NCBI GenBank assembly: GCA_022072175.1 | Contig: JAJVIE010000002.1 | Span: 1 to 64,000, forward strand | DNA from: Candidatus Omnitrophota bacterium | GTDB taxonomy: Bacteria; Omnitrophota; Gorgyraeia; 2-02-FULL-51-18 | Direction: 5' to 3' | Length of the DNA stretch: 64,000 nt | Shown here: positions 23,581-31,857 of the stretch, piece after piece | Position numbering within the stretch: the first letter of the stretch is position 1 | How the letters are laid out: each line of letters begins with the position of its first letter | Position numbers and translations under genes: made by a program | Notes under the pieces: model-generated | Told to the model about the DNA's origin: nothing | What the model saw: only the letters and a program-made list of their open reading frames with translations | The model's database searches: none

Positions 23581-24948
23581 TTACTCTGACCATCCTGATT
23601 TTAGACTATTTTCGTCATTATTTACACAATTACTACCCATTTCTTTCCTGAGATACCCCATTTTATCGACTACATACCCAGGAACGGGAGTCGATTCTTT
23701 TTTTCTAACCCTCGATAGAAAACTGAATATATGTGCTATTACGTCTACAGTCCAACCATTACCAAGCATTTTATACCTTTGTGTGTTACTTACCATAGAG
23801 GTGTAGTTATCTGGGACGGTTTGCAGTCTTTCACATTCTATGGGGGTTAGTTTCCTGATAACTAAACTCTCGATATCAACTAATTGGTTTTTAGTGGTTT
23901 TAATTCCCCCATCAACATCTTCGGTAGTTTCAATATGAATAGGAACATAAGGGTCAGACATACCTCCTTTGAAGTACCTTGATGTTAAGGTTGATGAAGT
24001 AGAATCTAAATCAATTATATTTAATTTATCAAATCCAGAATTTAATTGTTCTCTACGAACTTGCTTGGATTTGAATCCTCTTATCGTTTTTTTACTAACT
24101 ACGTTGGGCATAGAAGCTGTAACCAAAGTAGCAGCTTTATCTTTATATAAACGCCCATTTTGACCTAGATGATTAGTGTAGATAAATTGTCCTTCATTAG
24201 GTATATATTTTTCTAGTTTAGGTAAATCTAAATTATTCTTCACTATACCCTTCCTTTGACTCGAAGGTAAGGATGCTAAGGTCAACACTCTTTCAGATTT
24301 TTCATCTGAATAGAAATAGGATGGGCCAACTTCTTTCTCTAGTATATCTTTAAGAACTATTCCTTTATTCTTTGGTTGAGTTATGTTAGGGATGTTAGTC
24401 CAGTATAACCTTACTCTATTTTGAGCAGAAACCAGAGAACTGTTTATCTCTATAAAAGGAGTCCCTAATTCTCTAGTAATTATAGCTGAAAATTCCTTTT
24501 TCATCTTAACATTTTCTAATAAGAAGTACTTAGGTTTACATTCCCTTAAGAGTCTTATATATTCCCAAAAAAGAAAAGATTGCCCCTTAAACTCAAATCC
24601 TTCTTGTTTTAACCTAAGATAATCTTCTAAATTATCTACAAGTAACCCAGTCATATCGCCTGCCATGGAAAGGTTAGTACAGGGGGAACCTCCTATAATT
24701 AAATCAATCTTAGGTAAGTCTGTACCCACAATCTTAGTAATATCGCCCAATTGAATGGTATCAGGAAAGTTATGTTGAGTTACTTGAATAGCGTACTTAT
24801 CTATTTCAGAAGCATAATATTCTGTATATTCAATACCAGCTCTTTTTAAAGCTAGTTGGCCGCAACTCATACCATCAAAAAGAGATAACACTTTGATACT
24901 CCCCATGTCTAAAGACAAGGGATTCCGGTTTAAATCGTTATTTGACAT
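23581..24948 (-). CDS. DNA (cytosine-5) methyltransferase
   Basis: 455 residues from ATG 24948. Catalytic motifs are in order: I (LFDGMSCGQLALKRAG), IV with the nucleophile (GGSPCTNLSMAG), VI (ENVKMKKE), VIII (QNRVRLYWTN) and X-like (LGNGWTVDVI). It transfers methyl groups from SAM to C5 of cytosine, likely to shield phage DNA from host restriction. Start chosen at ATG with AAAGGAG 6-7 bases upstream; the earlier in-frame ATG at 24990 lies inside tnpB. The TnpB stop overlaps this start, so the transposon-derived gene ends exactly where this gene begins. No restriction partner nearby. Confidence 0.92.
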   Translation of the reverse strand: MSNNDLNRNPLSLDMGSIKVLSLFDGMSCGQLALKRAGIEYTEYYASEIDKYAIQVTQHNFPDTIQLGDITKIVGTDLPKIDLIIGGSPCTNLSMAGDMTGLLVDNLEDYLRLKQEGFEFKGQSFLFWEYIRLLRECKPKYFLLENVKMKKEFSAIITRELGTPFIEINSSLVSAQNRVRLYWTNIPNITQPKNKGIVLKDILEKEVGPSYFYSDEKSERVLTLASLPSSQRKGIVKNNLDLPKLEKYIPNEGQFIYTNHLGQNGRLYKDKAATLVTASMPNVVSKKTIRGFKSKQVRREQLNSGFDKLNIIDLDSTSSTLTSRYFKGGMSDPYVPIHIETTEDVDGGIKTTKNQLVDIESLVIRKLTPIECERLQTVPDNYTSMVSNTQRYKMLGNGWTVDVIAHIFSFLSRVRKKESTPVPGYVVDKMGYLRKEMGSNCVNNDENSLKSGWSE

Positions 24949-25999
24949 ATTTGTCTCCTTTCGATACGAGGTTGTATCCCAACCCAACATTAAGAATTAC
25001 ACGAGCAGCATTTACATCCCTATCGTGTTGCGCACCACAAGCGCACTCCCAATGCCTTACATTAAGCTCGCTCAATCCGGTGGGCCCTGAAAGTGCCCCA
25101 CAAACCGAACAAGTCATAGTGGTATATTTACTGTCTACTAATTCCACTTTTCTACCGTGATTGTCACTCTTATAGAAAATGAAATTTCGTAGTTGACTAA
25201 TTCCAGCATCTCCAACACTTTTACCAAACTTCTTTGACATACCTTTGATATTATCATTGGTTATATAGATTTCGGAGTGTTTAGAGACGATGTCCTTAGA
25301 AACTTTATGATTATAGTCTTTTCTTCTGTTTTTATTTCTTTCGTGAAGTCTGGCAGTCAATTTCTTGTTTTTACCTCTTTGAGCTTGGGCTAATCTTTTT
25401 TGGCCTTTGACATAATAACGGTTGTTTTCGTATTTAGTACCGTCAGATAATATAGCTAAGTCCTTGAAACCAGTATCAATTCCTACTTTAGAGTCTGTTT
25501 CTTTAACTTTGAATTGATGTGAGCTGTCTATAGTTAGTTGAACGTATAACCCTGAAGCCTTTTTAACTATTCTTGCTCGTTTAATTTTGCCGGAAGGTAA
25601 ATCTTGTTTGTAGAATCTTAATTTACCTAAAGATGGTAAAGATATGGTTTTTTTCTCAAAATTAATAGATTTTATAGGGTCAGGAAACGGTATAGAATTT
25701 AGTTTATTTCTAACCGACTTAAATCTGGGTTTTTTTCTTATTTTTTTAAAACATTTGTCCCAAGCATCCCATGATTGAATTAAAATACCTTGAATTGTAT
25801 GAGAAGGAATACCGAGAGTTTTAGAGTGATTAGACAGTAAGTTCTGAAAATCAATTTTGGAGTAATAAACATTATCTTTAGCATCTTGTTCTATTTTTCT
25901 AATTCCCCAATTATAAACGCCAGAAAGCTGAAACAACCAAGTGTTTACAACTTCTTGGAGTTTTTTATTAGGCCTTAATTTTAACTCTCTAATTATCAT
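24938..25999 (-). CDS. tnpB: TnpB (IS200/IS605 family) with a substituted RuvC-II residue
   Basis: 353 residues. N-terminal MIIRELKLRPNKK and a WED/REC-like helical part, then a split RuvC nuclease: RuvC-I GIDTG (Asp175) and RuvC-III HDRDVNAA (Asp328) are present, with zinc ligands CSVC and CAC. At RuvC-II the usual Glu of the EDLNxKGM motif is Thr247 (YITNDNIKGM). The protein is otherwise intact, so loss of DNA cleavage with retained RNA-guided binding is plausible, as in described nuclease-dead TnpB repressors (TldR). No tnpA is nearby. Upstream a 19-codon leader ends at its ATG. Confidence 0.88.
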   Translation of the reverse strand: MIIRELKLRPNKKLQEVVNTWLFQLSGVYNWGIRKIEQDAKDNVYYSKIDFQNLLSNHSKTLGIPSHTIQGILIQSWDAWDKCFKKIRKKPRFKSVRNKLNSIPFPDPIKSINFEKKTISLPSLGKLRFYKQDLPSGKIKRARIVKKASGLYVQLTIDSSHQFKVKETDSKVGIDTGFKDLAILSDGTKYENNRYYVKGQKRLAQAQRGKNKKLTARLHERNKNRRKDYNHKVSKDIVSKHSEIYITNDNIKGMSKKFGKSVGDAGISQLRNFIFYKSDNHGRKVELVDSKYTTMTCSVCGALSGPTGLSELNVRHWECACGAQHDRDVNAARVILNVGLGYNLVSKGDKYVK

Positions 26000-26048
26000 A
26001 ATACCTCACTTACCTCATAGCTAAAACTAGGGGATTGCGTTCGTTTTA
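24938..26048 (-). mobile_element. IS200/IS605-type element lacking tnpA
   Basis: Left end is a ~41-base sequence at 26004-26044 that recurs 37/41 identical at 31862-31902. The right end and any guide-RNA scaffold must overlap the tnpB 3' end and the first bases of the methyltransferase gene; I could not fix the boundary. The element sits between the FBT transporter stop and the methyltransferase start without breaking either. Confidence 0.6.
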
Positions 26049-26055
26049 CTTTCAT
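25996..26055 (-). CDS. Leader micro-ORF overlapping transporter stop and tnpB start
   Basis: Encodes MKVKRTQSPSFSYEVSEVL. Its ATG overlaps the FBT transporter stop and its TGA overlaps the tnpB ATG. A matching reading frame (MNIIRTQSPCFSYGVSEETC) precedes the solo element at 31.9 kb. It may couple tnpB translation to the transporter, or simply reflect conserved element DNA. Confidence 0.45.
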   Translation of the reverse strand: MKVKRTQSPSFSYEVSEVL

Positions 26056-27362
26056 TTAATCCTCTTCTTTTTTCTAACCAATATAATTCCTATTATAGAT
26101 AATATAGTGCCTAAGACAATAGTAGATGCTAATAATTTACCATATTGAGTATAGTCGCCCCTAGAAACAACGAAAACCTCGTTTAAACCCTTTGAGATAT
26201 AATCTCCATACATTAGTGCCAAATTCATGAAAGAGGCACTTACTGCCATATAGGTTGCTCTACCAGAAGAAGGAGCAAACTTAGCTACTAATATCCCTAA
26301 GATAACCATAGATATCCCTGTTAGAGGAGCATCTAGAGCCACTGTACCTAAAAATGCAATTTTAGAAAACTCTATAGGAACCACATTAAAGAATAACCCT
26401 AATTCAGGTAAAGACAATATAAATGCCAGAATAGTAACTGTTAGTAGCGTTTTTTTAATCTCACCTTTAATAATGAATCTGCCTACTAAAAATAGGATTA
26501 TTAAAGCACTCAGTCTAGCAACTAGAGTTAAGGTGCCTAAAAACTCAGCATCAAACTTTAAAACGTCAATGGCCCACCAAGTACCTGACGGACCAACCGA
26601 GGGGTATACTCTAAAAAGAAATATCCCTAACATTGTCAATAAAAAATACTTATCTAAGGGACATACTTTATAAATGAACCATCCAACATAAAGCGTCATA
26701 ACTAAAACTAACCAAAAATCTGAAACAATAAATAAGAAAGGAATTATGGTTAGAGTTTGTAGGAGAAACTTCCATTGAACTGGTTTTATATGTCTACAAG
26801 TTACTTTTATGAAAAAGGTAGAGATAGCTAGAGGAATAGACAAAAACGATATAAAGGAAGTGACTTCTTGAAATTGGAATCTTGATGCTAAAATTCCTGT
26901 GAAAAATGCACCTACTACTAACCCTATAGTTTGAAAAACTTGTGACCAATATTGAACCTTTTCATAATGATTCTGGGAAACAGCTTCGACTTGAAATGTA
27001 TCCGTAACTATATCTATAAGGACTACTCCTAATTGGGTTATAAATCCTAAAGCTAAAAGAGTTTGCCACTCAGTTAGATTAGTTTTAATTAAGTCAATGT
27101 TAGAAAATCCTTGATATCCTATAAATAAAAGTAAAGCACCTAAGTATGCGTAAGGTTTCCTAGATTTTAAGAAGTTATCTATAATTGAACCAAAAACTAT
27201 TTTGATAGTCCAAGGTAAAGAAGTCCACATACCTAAAGATACTAACTCGGAAGGAGATAGTGTTATTGATTGTTTATAAAATAAAGTGAACGTAACTCCG
27301 GCTAAAGAAAGAAGTCCTATGAGAAAATAATTAAAAGCTATTAGAAATATATTTAATGTCAC
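26052..27362 (-). CDS. Folate/biopterin transporter (FBT) family MFS permease
   Basis: 436 residues from GTG 27362, whose GTGA overlaps the upstream stop. About 12 transmembrane helices. LGMWTSLPWTIKIVFGSIID matches the FBT signature (PWxIKPxYGxxSD), and the DTFQVEAV region is the second family landmark. Members import folates or pterins in cyanobacteria, plants and trypanosomatids. A phage copy is unusual; it could act during infection on folate supply or on exclusion. Assignment of family is fairly sure, substrate is not known. RBS GAAGGA within the upstream gene end. Confidence 0.75.
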   Translation of the reverse strand: MTLNIFLIAFNYFLIGLLSLAGVTFTLFYKQSITLSPSELVSLGMWTSLPWTIKIVFGSIIDNFLKSRKPYAYLGALLLFIGYQGFSNIDLIKTNLTEWQTLLALGFITQLGVVLIDIVTDTFQVEAVSQNHYEKVQYWSQVFQTIGLVVGAFFTGILASRFQFQEVTSFISFLSIPLAISTFFIKVTCRHIKPVQWKFLLQTLTIIPFLFIVSDFWLVLVMTLYVGWFIYKVCPLDKYFLLTMLGIFLFRVYPSVGPSGTWWAIDVLKFDAEFLGTLTLVARLSALIILFLVGRFIIKGEIKKTLLTVTILAFILSLPELGLFFNVVPIEFSKIAFLGTVALDAPLTGISMVILGILVAKFAPSSGRATYMAVSASFMNLALMYGDYISKGLNEVFVVSRGDYTQYGKLLASTIVLGTILSIIGIILVRKKKRIK

Positions 27363-27799
27363 TCGGTTATTCCTTCTATATCTGATGTGTATGGTTTTAG
27401 AACTGTCCTGTTGCCACAAATAGCATTTACACAAACTCTCATGTAAAACTTTTTATCACCTCTATCTAACAATACCATCCTTAAGTAGCCTGTCAAACAT
27501 TTATGACACTTCCATTTTTCTTTCAGGTTATTAAGTTCTTCTTTATGATGTTCATGGACTTCATCCAGTTTACCGCGTTTCTTATCCTTAAAGTAAGCGA
27601 TTATTTGCTCTACTGGGATATTAGCCAAGTCATCATTTATATATAGGATACTATCATTCAAGGCATGCTTTAGCGTCTTTATTTCTTTTTTCTGCCCTTC
27701 AATAACCTTTTGTAATCTTTTTATATCTTTCTTAAGTTCATGTATAACCTGTTTAAGTTCACCCACTTCACCTTTAAAATAATCTTTGGATTTTCCCAT
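27359..27799 (-). CDS. Coiled-coil protein with C-terminal zinc-ribbon-like Cys pairs
   Basis: 146 residues: a long charged coiled coil (about 10-90) and then CHKC...CVNAIC, a pair of CxxC-type sites like a zinc ribbon. It overlaps the transporter start by 4 bases. Possible regulatory or scaffold role; unknown. Confidence 0.5.
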   Translation of the reverse strand: MGKSKDYFKGEVGELKQVIHELKKDIKRLQKVIEGQKKEIKTLKHALNDSILYINDDLANIPVEQIIAYFKDKKRGKLDEVHEHHKEELNNLKEKWKCHKCLTGYLRMVLLDRGDKKFYMRVCVNAICGNRTVLKPYTSDIEGITE

Positions 27800-27821
27800 A
27801 TATTAGTTATCCTTTAAACTA

Positions 27822-28007
27822 TTATTCGATATCTTCTTCTTCTTCCTCAGAAATAATATGTACTTTCAACTTAGTACTAAATGTCATTATGTGTAAAATA
27901 TTCGTAAACAATTCTTCCATATCTGCATAAGTTTCAAACTTATTAGTGGCAAATTCTTTTCTAGTACCATACTGCTCTATTATAACTTTAAAATTATCTT
28001 TTTCCAT
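27822..28007 (-). CDS. Hypothetical acidic protein
   Basis: 61 residues from ATG 28007 (GAGGAG upstream); the longer reading to 28070 is rejected because it has an unlikely Arg-rich start and no ribosome site. The C-terminus is a run of Glu. Co-transcribed with neighbours. Confidence 0.5.
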   Translation of the reverse strand: MEKDNFKVIIEQYGTRKEFATNKFETYADMEELFTNILHIMTFSTKLKVHIISEEEEEDIE

Positions 28008-28021
28008 ACACTCCTCTCTTT

Positions 28022-28234
28022 TTAAAGAAATGGGTATCCATCTTCTTCTTCTTCTTTTATAGATATCCAACCATCTTCACAATCTGAGAACTCTTCGTTA
28101 GACTTTAAGAACTCTGGTTTTTTTTGTACTAATTGTACTAGAACCGATTGTAAGGTTTTTTTCTCGGAATCAGTTAGTTCCTCGTTTTTTAAAACTTTAT
28201 TGATTACGTTTTCTTGAGTTTTTGTTAGATTCAT
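28022..28234 (-). CDS. Hypothetical acidic protein
   Basis: 70 residues, helical N-terminal half with a Glu-rich tail. Overlaps the upstream gene by 4 bases (ATGA-type junction). No family recognised. Confidence 0.5.
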   Translation of the reverse strand: MNLTKTQENVINKVLKNEELTDSEKKTLQSVLVQLVQKKPEFLKSNEEFSDCEDGWISIKEEEEDGYPFL

Positions 28235-28746
28235 ACTTTCTCCTTGTCAATCCAATTGGTTTCATTAAGATTAATTTCGTGAAGATTTCTATCATAGGCT
28301 TGCTCTATCCCTGTAAAAACTAGCTTTTGAGTCGATTCATTTTTAAAAAGCCAAGACTCCTTTTGTTTAAGTTTCACAAATCTATTTAATTCTTTTATAT
28401 AAATTCTATGATAAGTCAATTGAAATAATAATAGTCTTATTTTTTTATTAACTTTAGCCTCTTCTAGTAAAGAATAATAAGCTTCCCAATCTTTAATTCT
28501 AATATTACCTGTTATTAATATTAAATATGAAATATCTTTTAATACCGATTCAGGGAAGTAGCTAAAGAAAAAATCATATACTTTTATTCTGTTTTTAAAA
28601 AAAATCATGCCATCAAAGATGTTGTCTTTATTTCTATTATATAGTTTTTGTCTTTCATTAGCATCTAAAAACAATATAAAAAATAAATGACTAAGCAAAA
28701 ACAAATTATTTTTAAGTAATGTTATTAATATTTTATCGTTTATCAT
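28231..28746 (-). CDS. Hypothetical protein
   Basis: 171 residues, Leu/Ile/Lys/Phe-rich, mainly helical, with a hydrophobic N-terminal stretch (LLKNNLFLLSHLFFILFL) that could be a signal anchor. GGGGG 5 bases before the ATG. Overlaps both neighbours by 4 bases. Confidence 0.5.
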   Translation of the reverse strand: MINDKILITLLKNNLFLLSHLFFILFLDANERQKLYNRNKDNIFDGMIFFKNRIKVYDFFFSYFPESVLKDISYLILITGNIRIKDWEAYYSLLEEAKVNKKIRLLLFQLTYHRIYIKELNRFVKLKQKESWLFKNESTQKLVFTGIEQAYDRNLHEINLNETNWIDKEKV

Positions 28747-29252
28747 ACGTCCCCCAAATCAGACTTACAGTCAGGACAATACCAGAATTTTAAAACATTC
28801 GATATTACGTTTTTATATTTATTGACGTGTTTACATTTAGATTGACCGTTTTTATGTAAAAGTTCCTTTAGTTCAGGGAGGGAAAATTCTCTGATATTTT
28901 CAACAATATCCCAATCTAAATAATTTGAAAATTCTGAAGTATTTATCATAATTTCATTAGTAAGAACATTAACGTAAATGTAGTTGACTGTCCAATTCCC
29001 CAATACGGTAGTAGCTATTTGAACAGGGATATATTCTATAGTGTAATTATCATTAACTTTAAATTCACCAGTTGAATCTAACGTTTTAAAAAAGGAATCT
29101 TCGCTAACAGGGGTTGTATTCAAACAAACGTTACAGTACATAAAGTAAGTGTCATATATTTCTTCACGTTCTACTATATCTTTAGGGTCGCCTATATTAT
29201 TAGATATCCATGCGTAATAGTCTGTAAATCTCTTGCTTTTATGCTCTCCCAT
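28743..29252 (-). CDS. Hypothetical protein with Cys pairs at both ends
   Basis: 169 residues. CNVC (about 39-42) and a C-terminal CPDC (about 162-165) suggest one metal site joining the two ends, like other phage early proteins. The rest is alpha/beta. Function unknown. Confidence 0.5.
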   Translation of the reverse strand: MGEHKSKRFTDYYAWISNNIGDPKDIVEREEIYDTYFMYCNVCLNTTPVSEDSFFKTLDSTGEFKVNDNYTIEYIPVQIATTVLGNWTVNYIYVNVLTNEIMINTSEFSNYLDWDIVENIREFSLPELKELLHKNGQSKCKHVNKYKNVISNVLKFWYCPDCKSDLGDV

Positions 29253-29263
29253 AAAGCCTCCAA

Positions 29264-29620
29264 TTATTCCAGTTTCCCTGACTTTAATATTACATCAAGT
29301 AAGTCTTTTACGCAAGTGTCTGCCTTTTCATTATCCTCTGTGTTATTTAAACAAAATTCATTGATACTATCTAAGTCTAACTTAAACGCAAAGTAATTAC
29401 GATAATCAAGAAAACACTTCTCTGCAGATTTAGAACCCTTACCATACCTGTCGTCACACACCTTTATAGCTTCTTTGAAGTCTGGGCCAAAGGAACCTTT
29501 TACTTCACCTTCGACACCAATGTCGCCGCTAGTAACGTGTTCAATCCTACCACAAGATACTAAAAACAGTATAAACATGAAATATACCGAAAACCGTATA
29601 ACCATCAAATATTTAATCAT
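29264..29620 (-). CDS. Predicted lipoprotein
   Basis: 118 residues. Signal peptide with lipobox ending LVSC at about Cys23 and a mature part with several Cys. It would be exported and lipid-anchored; exclusion or spanin-like roles are possible but there is no direct support. AGGAGA upstream. Confidence 0.6.
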   Translation of the reverse strand: MIKYLMVIRFSVYFMFILFLVSCGRIEHVTSGDIGVEGEVKGSFGPDFKEAIKVCDDRYGKGSKSAEKCFLDYRNYFAFKLDLDSINEFCLNNTEDNEKADTCVKDLLDVILKSGKLE

Positions 29621-29628
29621 AATCTCTC

Positions 29629-29952
29629 CTAATGAATCATCTTATTGGTTGAACATGGCCTTAATTTAGATTTAAAAATTAAGAAGGGGAGCATGTCTGG
29701 GTGGTTTCTGAGTCCATTAAATATCCCTTCCGAATCTAAAAGAATATCGTTTAAAAAATCCTCTGCTATTTCTAATGGAAGCCGTTCAATAATTTTCTTT
29801 AAATTGACGATCTCCTGCCCAGTTAAAGCGTAAGCTGCACAATACCCTAGAAGATCTATGGATAAAGCCTCATTCTCAAAATCAGAAAGGCCTTCTATAT
29901 CTAATGGGCTAAAGGATTTTAGTAACTTTTTGATGTTAAAAGTATTCGACAT
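29629..29952 (-). CDS. Hypothetical protein
   Basis: 107 residues, soluble, mostly helical, acidic. No family recognised. It shares the transcript with the 29264 lipoprotein gene. Its ATG 29952 is preceded by AGGAG. Confidence 0.5.
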   Translation of the reverse strand: MSNTFNIKKLLKSFSPLDIEGLSDFENEALSIDLLGYCAAYALTGQEIVNLKKIIERLPLEIAEDFLNDILLDSEGIFNGLRNHPDMLPFLIFKSKLRPCSTNKMIH

Positions 29953-29977
29953 TTAGTAACTCCTTTGTTATAGAGTG

Positions 29978-30544
29978 TCATTTACTTAGATTTATAATAC
30001 CTTGTTCTTTTATAAAAGTCAAGCCTCTATTAGTCCATTTAGGGGTACGCTTATCTCCCTCAAATCTCTTTGTTAAATAATTTCGGTAAGCTGTAGTAAC
30101 AGGAGTTACTTGAGAATAATCTATTCCTAGAGATTTATTTATAGCACAATTAGGGAATTTAGTTTGAACTCCAACTGGTATATACTTTATGTAGATGTCT
30201 AATAGAGGGAGTAAAAAGGAACTTTTATGCTCCCTCCCAAATCTGAACTTATATTCCTCTAACAGAGCTTCAAAATGCTCAAGAGTCCAAATATAATTTC
30301 CACGAGTTAACCTAACCCAAGCTGAAATAGGGTGGTTTAGGTGAGAGGGTAAATAGAGATCGGTTTCAGCTCTATATGAAATTCGGGTTTGTTTGGTAAA
30401 ATTTGGATACTTATTTTTAAATAAATGAATATAAACCGAAGAGCATAAAAGTTGTGCCGTCTCAAGTACCATTTTTATGACTCTTTTATCATCTAAAAAC
30501 ATGGCACATTTTATAGGACATTCGTGGGTTTTAAATATGTTCAT
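29978..30544 (-). CDS. Conserved phage protein of unknown function (MNIF/HVVKM-like)
   Basis: 188 residues. It opens MNIFKTHECPIKCAMFLDDK and continues VIKMVLETAQLLC, then HPISAWVRLTRGNYIWTLEHFEALLEEYKFRFG; this is a widely distributed phage family that is sometimes labelled pyrimidine-dimer DNA glycosylase in databases. I regard that label as unproven here. Soluble and intact at the usual length. GGAGG upstream. Confidence 0.6.
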   Translation of the reverse strand: MNIFKTHECPIKCAMFLDDKRVIKMVLETAQLLCSSVYIHLFKNKYPNFTKQTRISYRAETDLYLPSHLNHPISAWVRLTRGNYIWTLEHFEALLEEYKFRFGREHKSSFLLPLLDIYIKYIPVGVQTKFPNCAINKSLGIDYSQVTPVTTAYRNYLTKRFEGDKRTPKWTNRGLTFIKEQGIINLSK

Positions 30545-30556
30545 TTTTTAAACCTC

Positions 30557-31462
30557 CTATAATTTCACTGCTGGATTTATTATACCACTATTTATAGTAA
30601 ATGTGCAAGCCTGTTGGTCAGTAGTTTGATAAGTGCCATCTGGTAACAAACTTAAAAATCTCTTATTACCACTTTCAAAGTAAGCCACGAATTTACCGCT
30701 TACAGTTTTAAATATAACTTCATCGAACCCAGAACCATCTCCACAAGGGTCGTAAATTTCACTCATAGAATCATTAGTGTCTAAAACTATATTATCAATT
30801 TGACTTTGTAAATCTACAGTGTAAGTCTCTAGTGCTTGGGTTTGAGTCTGTAATTGCCCCAATTGCACCGTAAGATTAGTATATTGCACCATTAAAGTGT
30901 TAAGTTCTAAATTTATATCATCAGAAAAGGCATTTATAGCGTTAGTTATAAGTTGGTTGACCTGTTCTAGTGTCTGGAAGTTGGAAGCCTCTAGTGAGGC
31001 AATTCTGGCCTCTAGGGATGCTAGGTCTGTTGCTTGCTCTTGTGTAAGTACGTCCAATGAACTAACTTGGCTAAGTAACTGACTGTATGAACTATGTAAG
31101 TTACTGATATCATTAAGGATTGATGAAATAGAGCTAGTTACCGTAGAATTAAATGATTCTAATGAAGATATTTGTAATTCAGTTGTGATGATTCTAGATT
31201 GGAGCAAAGTTGAGGATGCTTCTAAGTTAGATGTTTTTAAGTTTAAAATCTCAACCTTAGTTTCTAGTAAAGCTATCTGCTCATCCTGACTTTTATCTTT
31301 TTCTGCTTGCCTAGCTTCCACTTCTCTTAATTTCCTTTCTAGTTCTGCAGCTCTTTGTTTGGAGTGGTCTTCTCTAGCACAAGAAATAAATAACACTGAT
31401 AATAGTAGTAACATAGTTCTAATTTTTCTAGTTGTATATTTTTTTCTAAAAAAGTTAAACAT
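30557..31462 (-). CDS. Coiled-coil lipoprotein with a C-terminal globular domain
   Basis: 301 residues. The signal peptide ends at Cys28 (LLLSVLFISC). Residues ~35-230 form a long heptad-type coiled coil; the last ~65 residues (DPCGDGSGFDEVIFKTVSG, AYFESGNKRFLSLLPDGTY, TTDQQACTF) are a small domain that I recall in many exported proteins of Bdellovibrio and relatives, which hints at the host group. Probably a surface rod anchored in the membrane. AGGAGGGG upstream of ATG 31462. Confidence 0.65.
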   Translation of the reverse strand: MFNFFRKKYTTRKIRTMLLLLSVLFISCAREDHSKQRAAELERKLREVEARQAEKDKSQDEQIALLETKVEILNLKTSNLEASSTLLQSRIITTELQISSLESFNSTVTSSISSILNDISNLHSSYSQLLSQVSSLDVLTQEQATDLASLEARIASLEASNFQTLEQVNQLITNAINAFSDDINLELNTLMVQYTNLTVQLGQLQTQTQALETYTVDLQSQIDNIVLDTNDSMSEIYDPCGDGSGFDEVIFKTVSGKFVAYFESGNKRFLSLLPDGTYQTTDQQACTFTINSGIINPAVKL

Positions 31463-31473
31463 AAAAACCCCTC

Positions 31474-31857
31474 CTAAAAAAAGTCTAAATCAGGGAATCT
31501 AGTTTCCACTGCATCATGAATTGATTTAATAACTTCGGAATCAAACTCTTTATAACTTTTTCCGTCTATTTCATGGATAGAAAAGCCTATAGTCTCATTC
31601 CTAGAAAAATAAACTTCTAATTTTATATGATAATGTTTTTCTTCTGGAGTGTAGTGCCCTTCTTCACCGTTAAAAGAAAAATCATACCGGTCAAATTCCC
31701 CTTCTTCTGTTAAACAGGTTACAAAATGTAACCTTATGTAATCTGTGTCGCGTTTTCTAAGTTCATTTAAGTTACTATCAGAATAGTAACTTTCTATGAA
31801 TTCTAGGCTAGAGTCTATTTTTTTATTTGGTCTTAGTTTTAATTCTCTTACTAACAT
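31474..31857 (-). CDS. Chimera: TnpB N-terminus fused to an unrelated domain
   Basis: 127 residues. The first 13 (MLVRELKLRPNKK) match the TnpB start at 25999 (11/13), while the other ~114 residues are unrelated to TnpB and of unknown family. The same ~41-base left-end DNA precedes both. The reading frame is open, and differences in the shared codons are mostly synonymous, so the fusion looks like an old element remnant that has captured another gene's body. Confidence 0.6.
   Translation of the reverse strand: MLVRELKLRPNKKIDSSLEFIESYYSDSNLNELRKRDTDYIRLHFVTCLTEEGEFDRYDFSFNGEEGHYTPEEKHYHIKLEVYFSRNETIGFSIHEIDGKSYKEFDSEVIKSIHDAVETRFPDLDFF

Noticed and set aside
23581-24990. Longer methyltransferase starting inside tnpB
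   Set aside because: The ATG at 24990 has no ribosome site, whereas ATG 24948 follows AAAGGAG; the extra residues are a frame of tnpB DNA.
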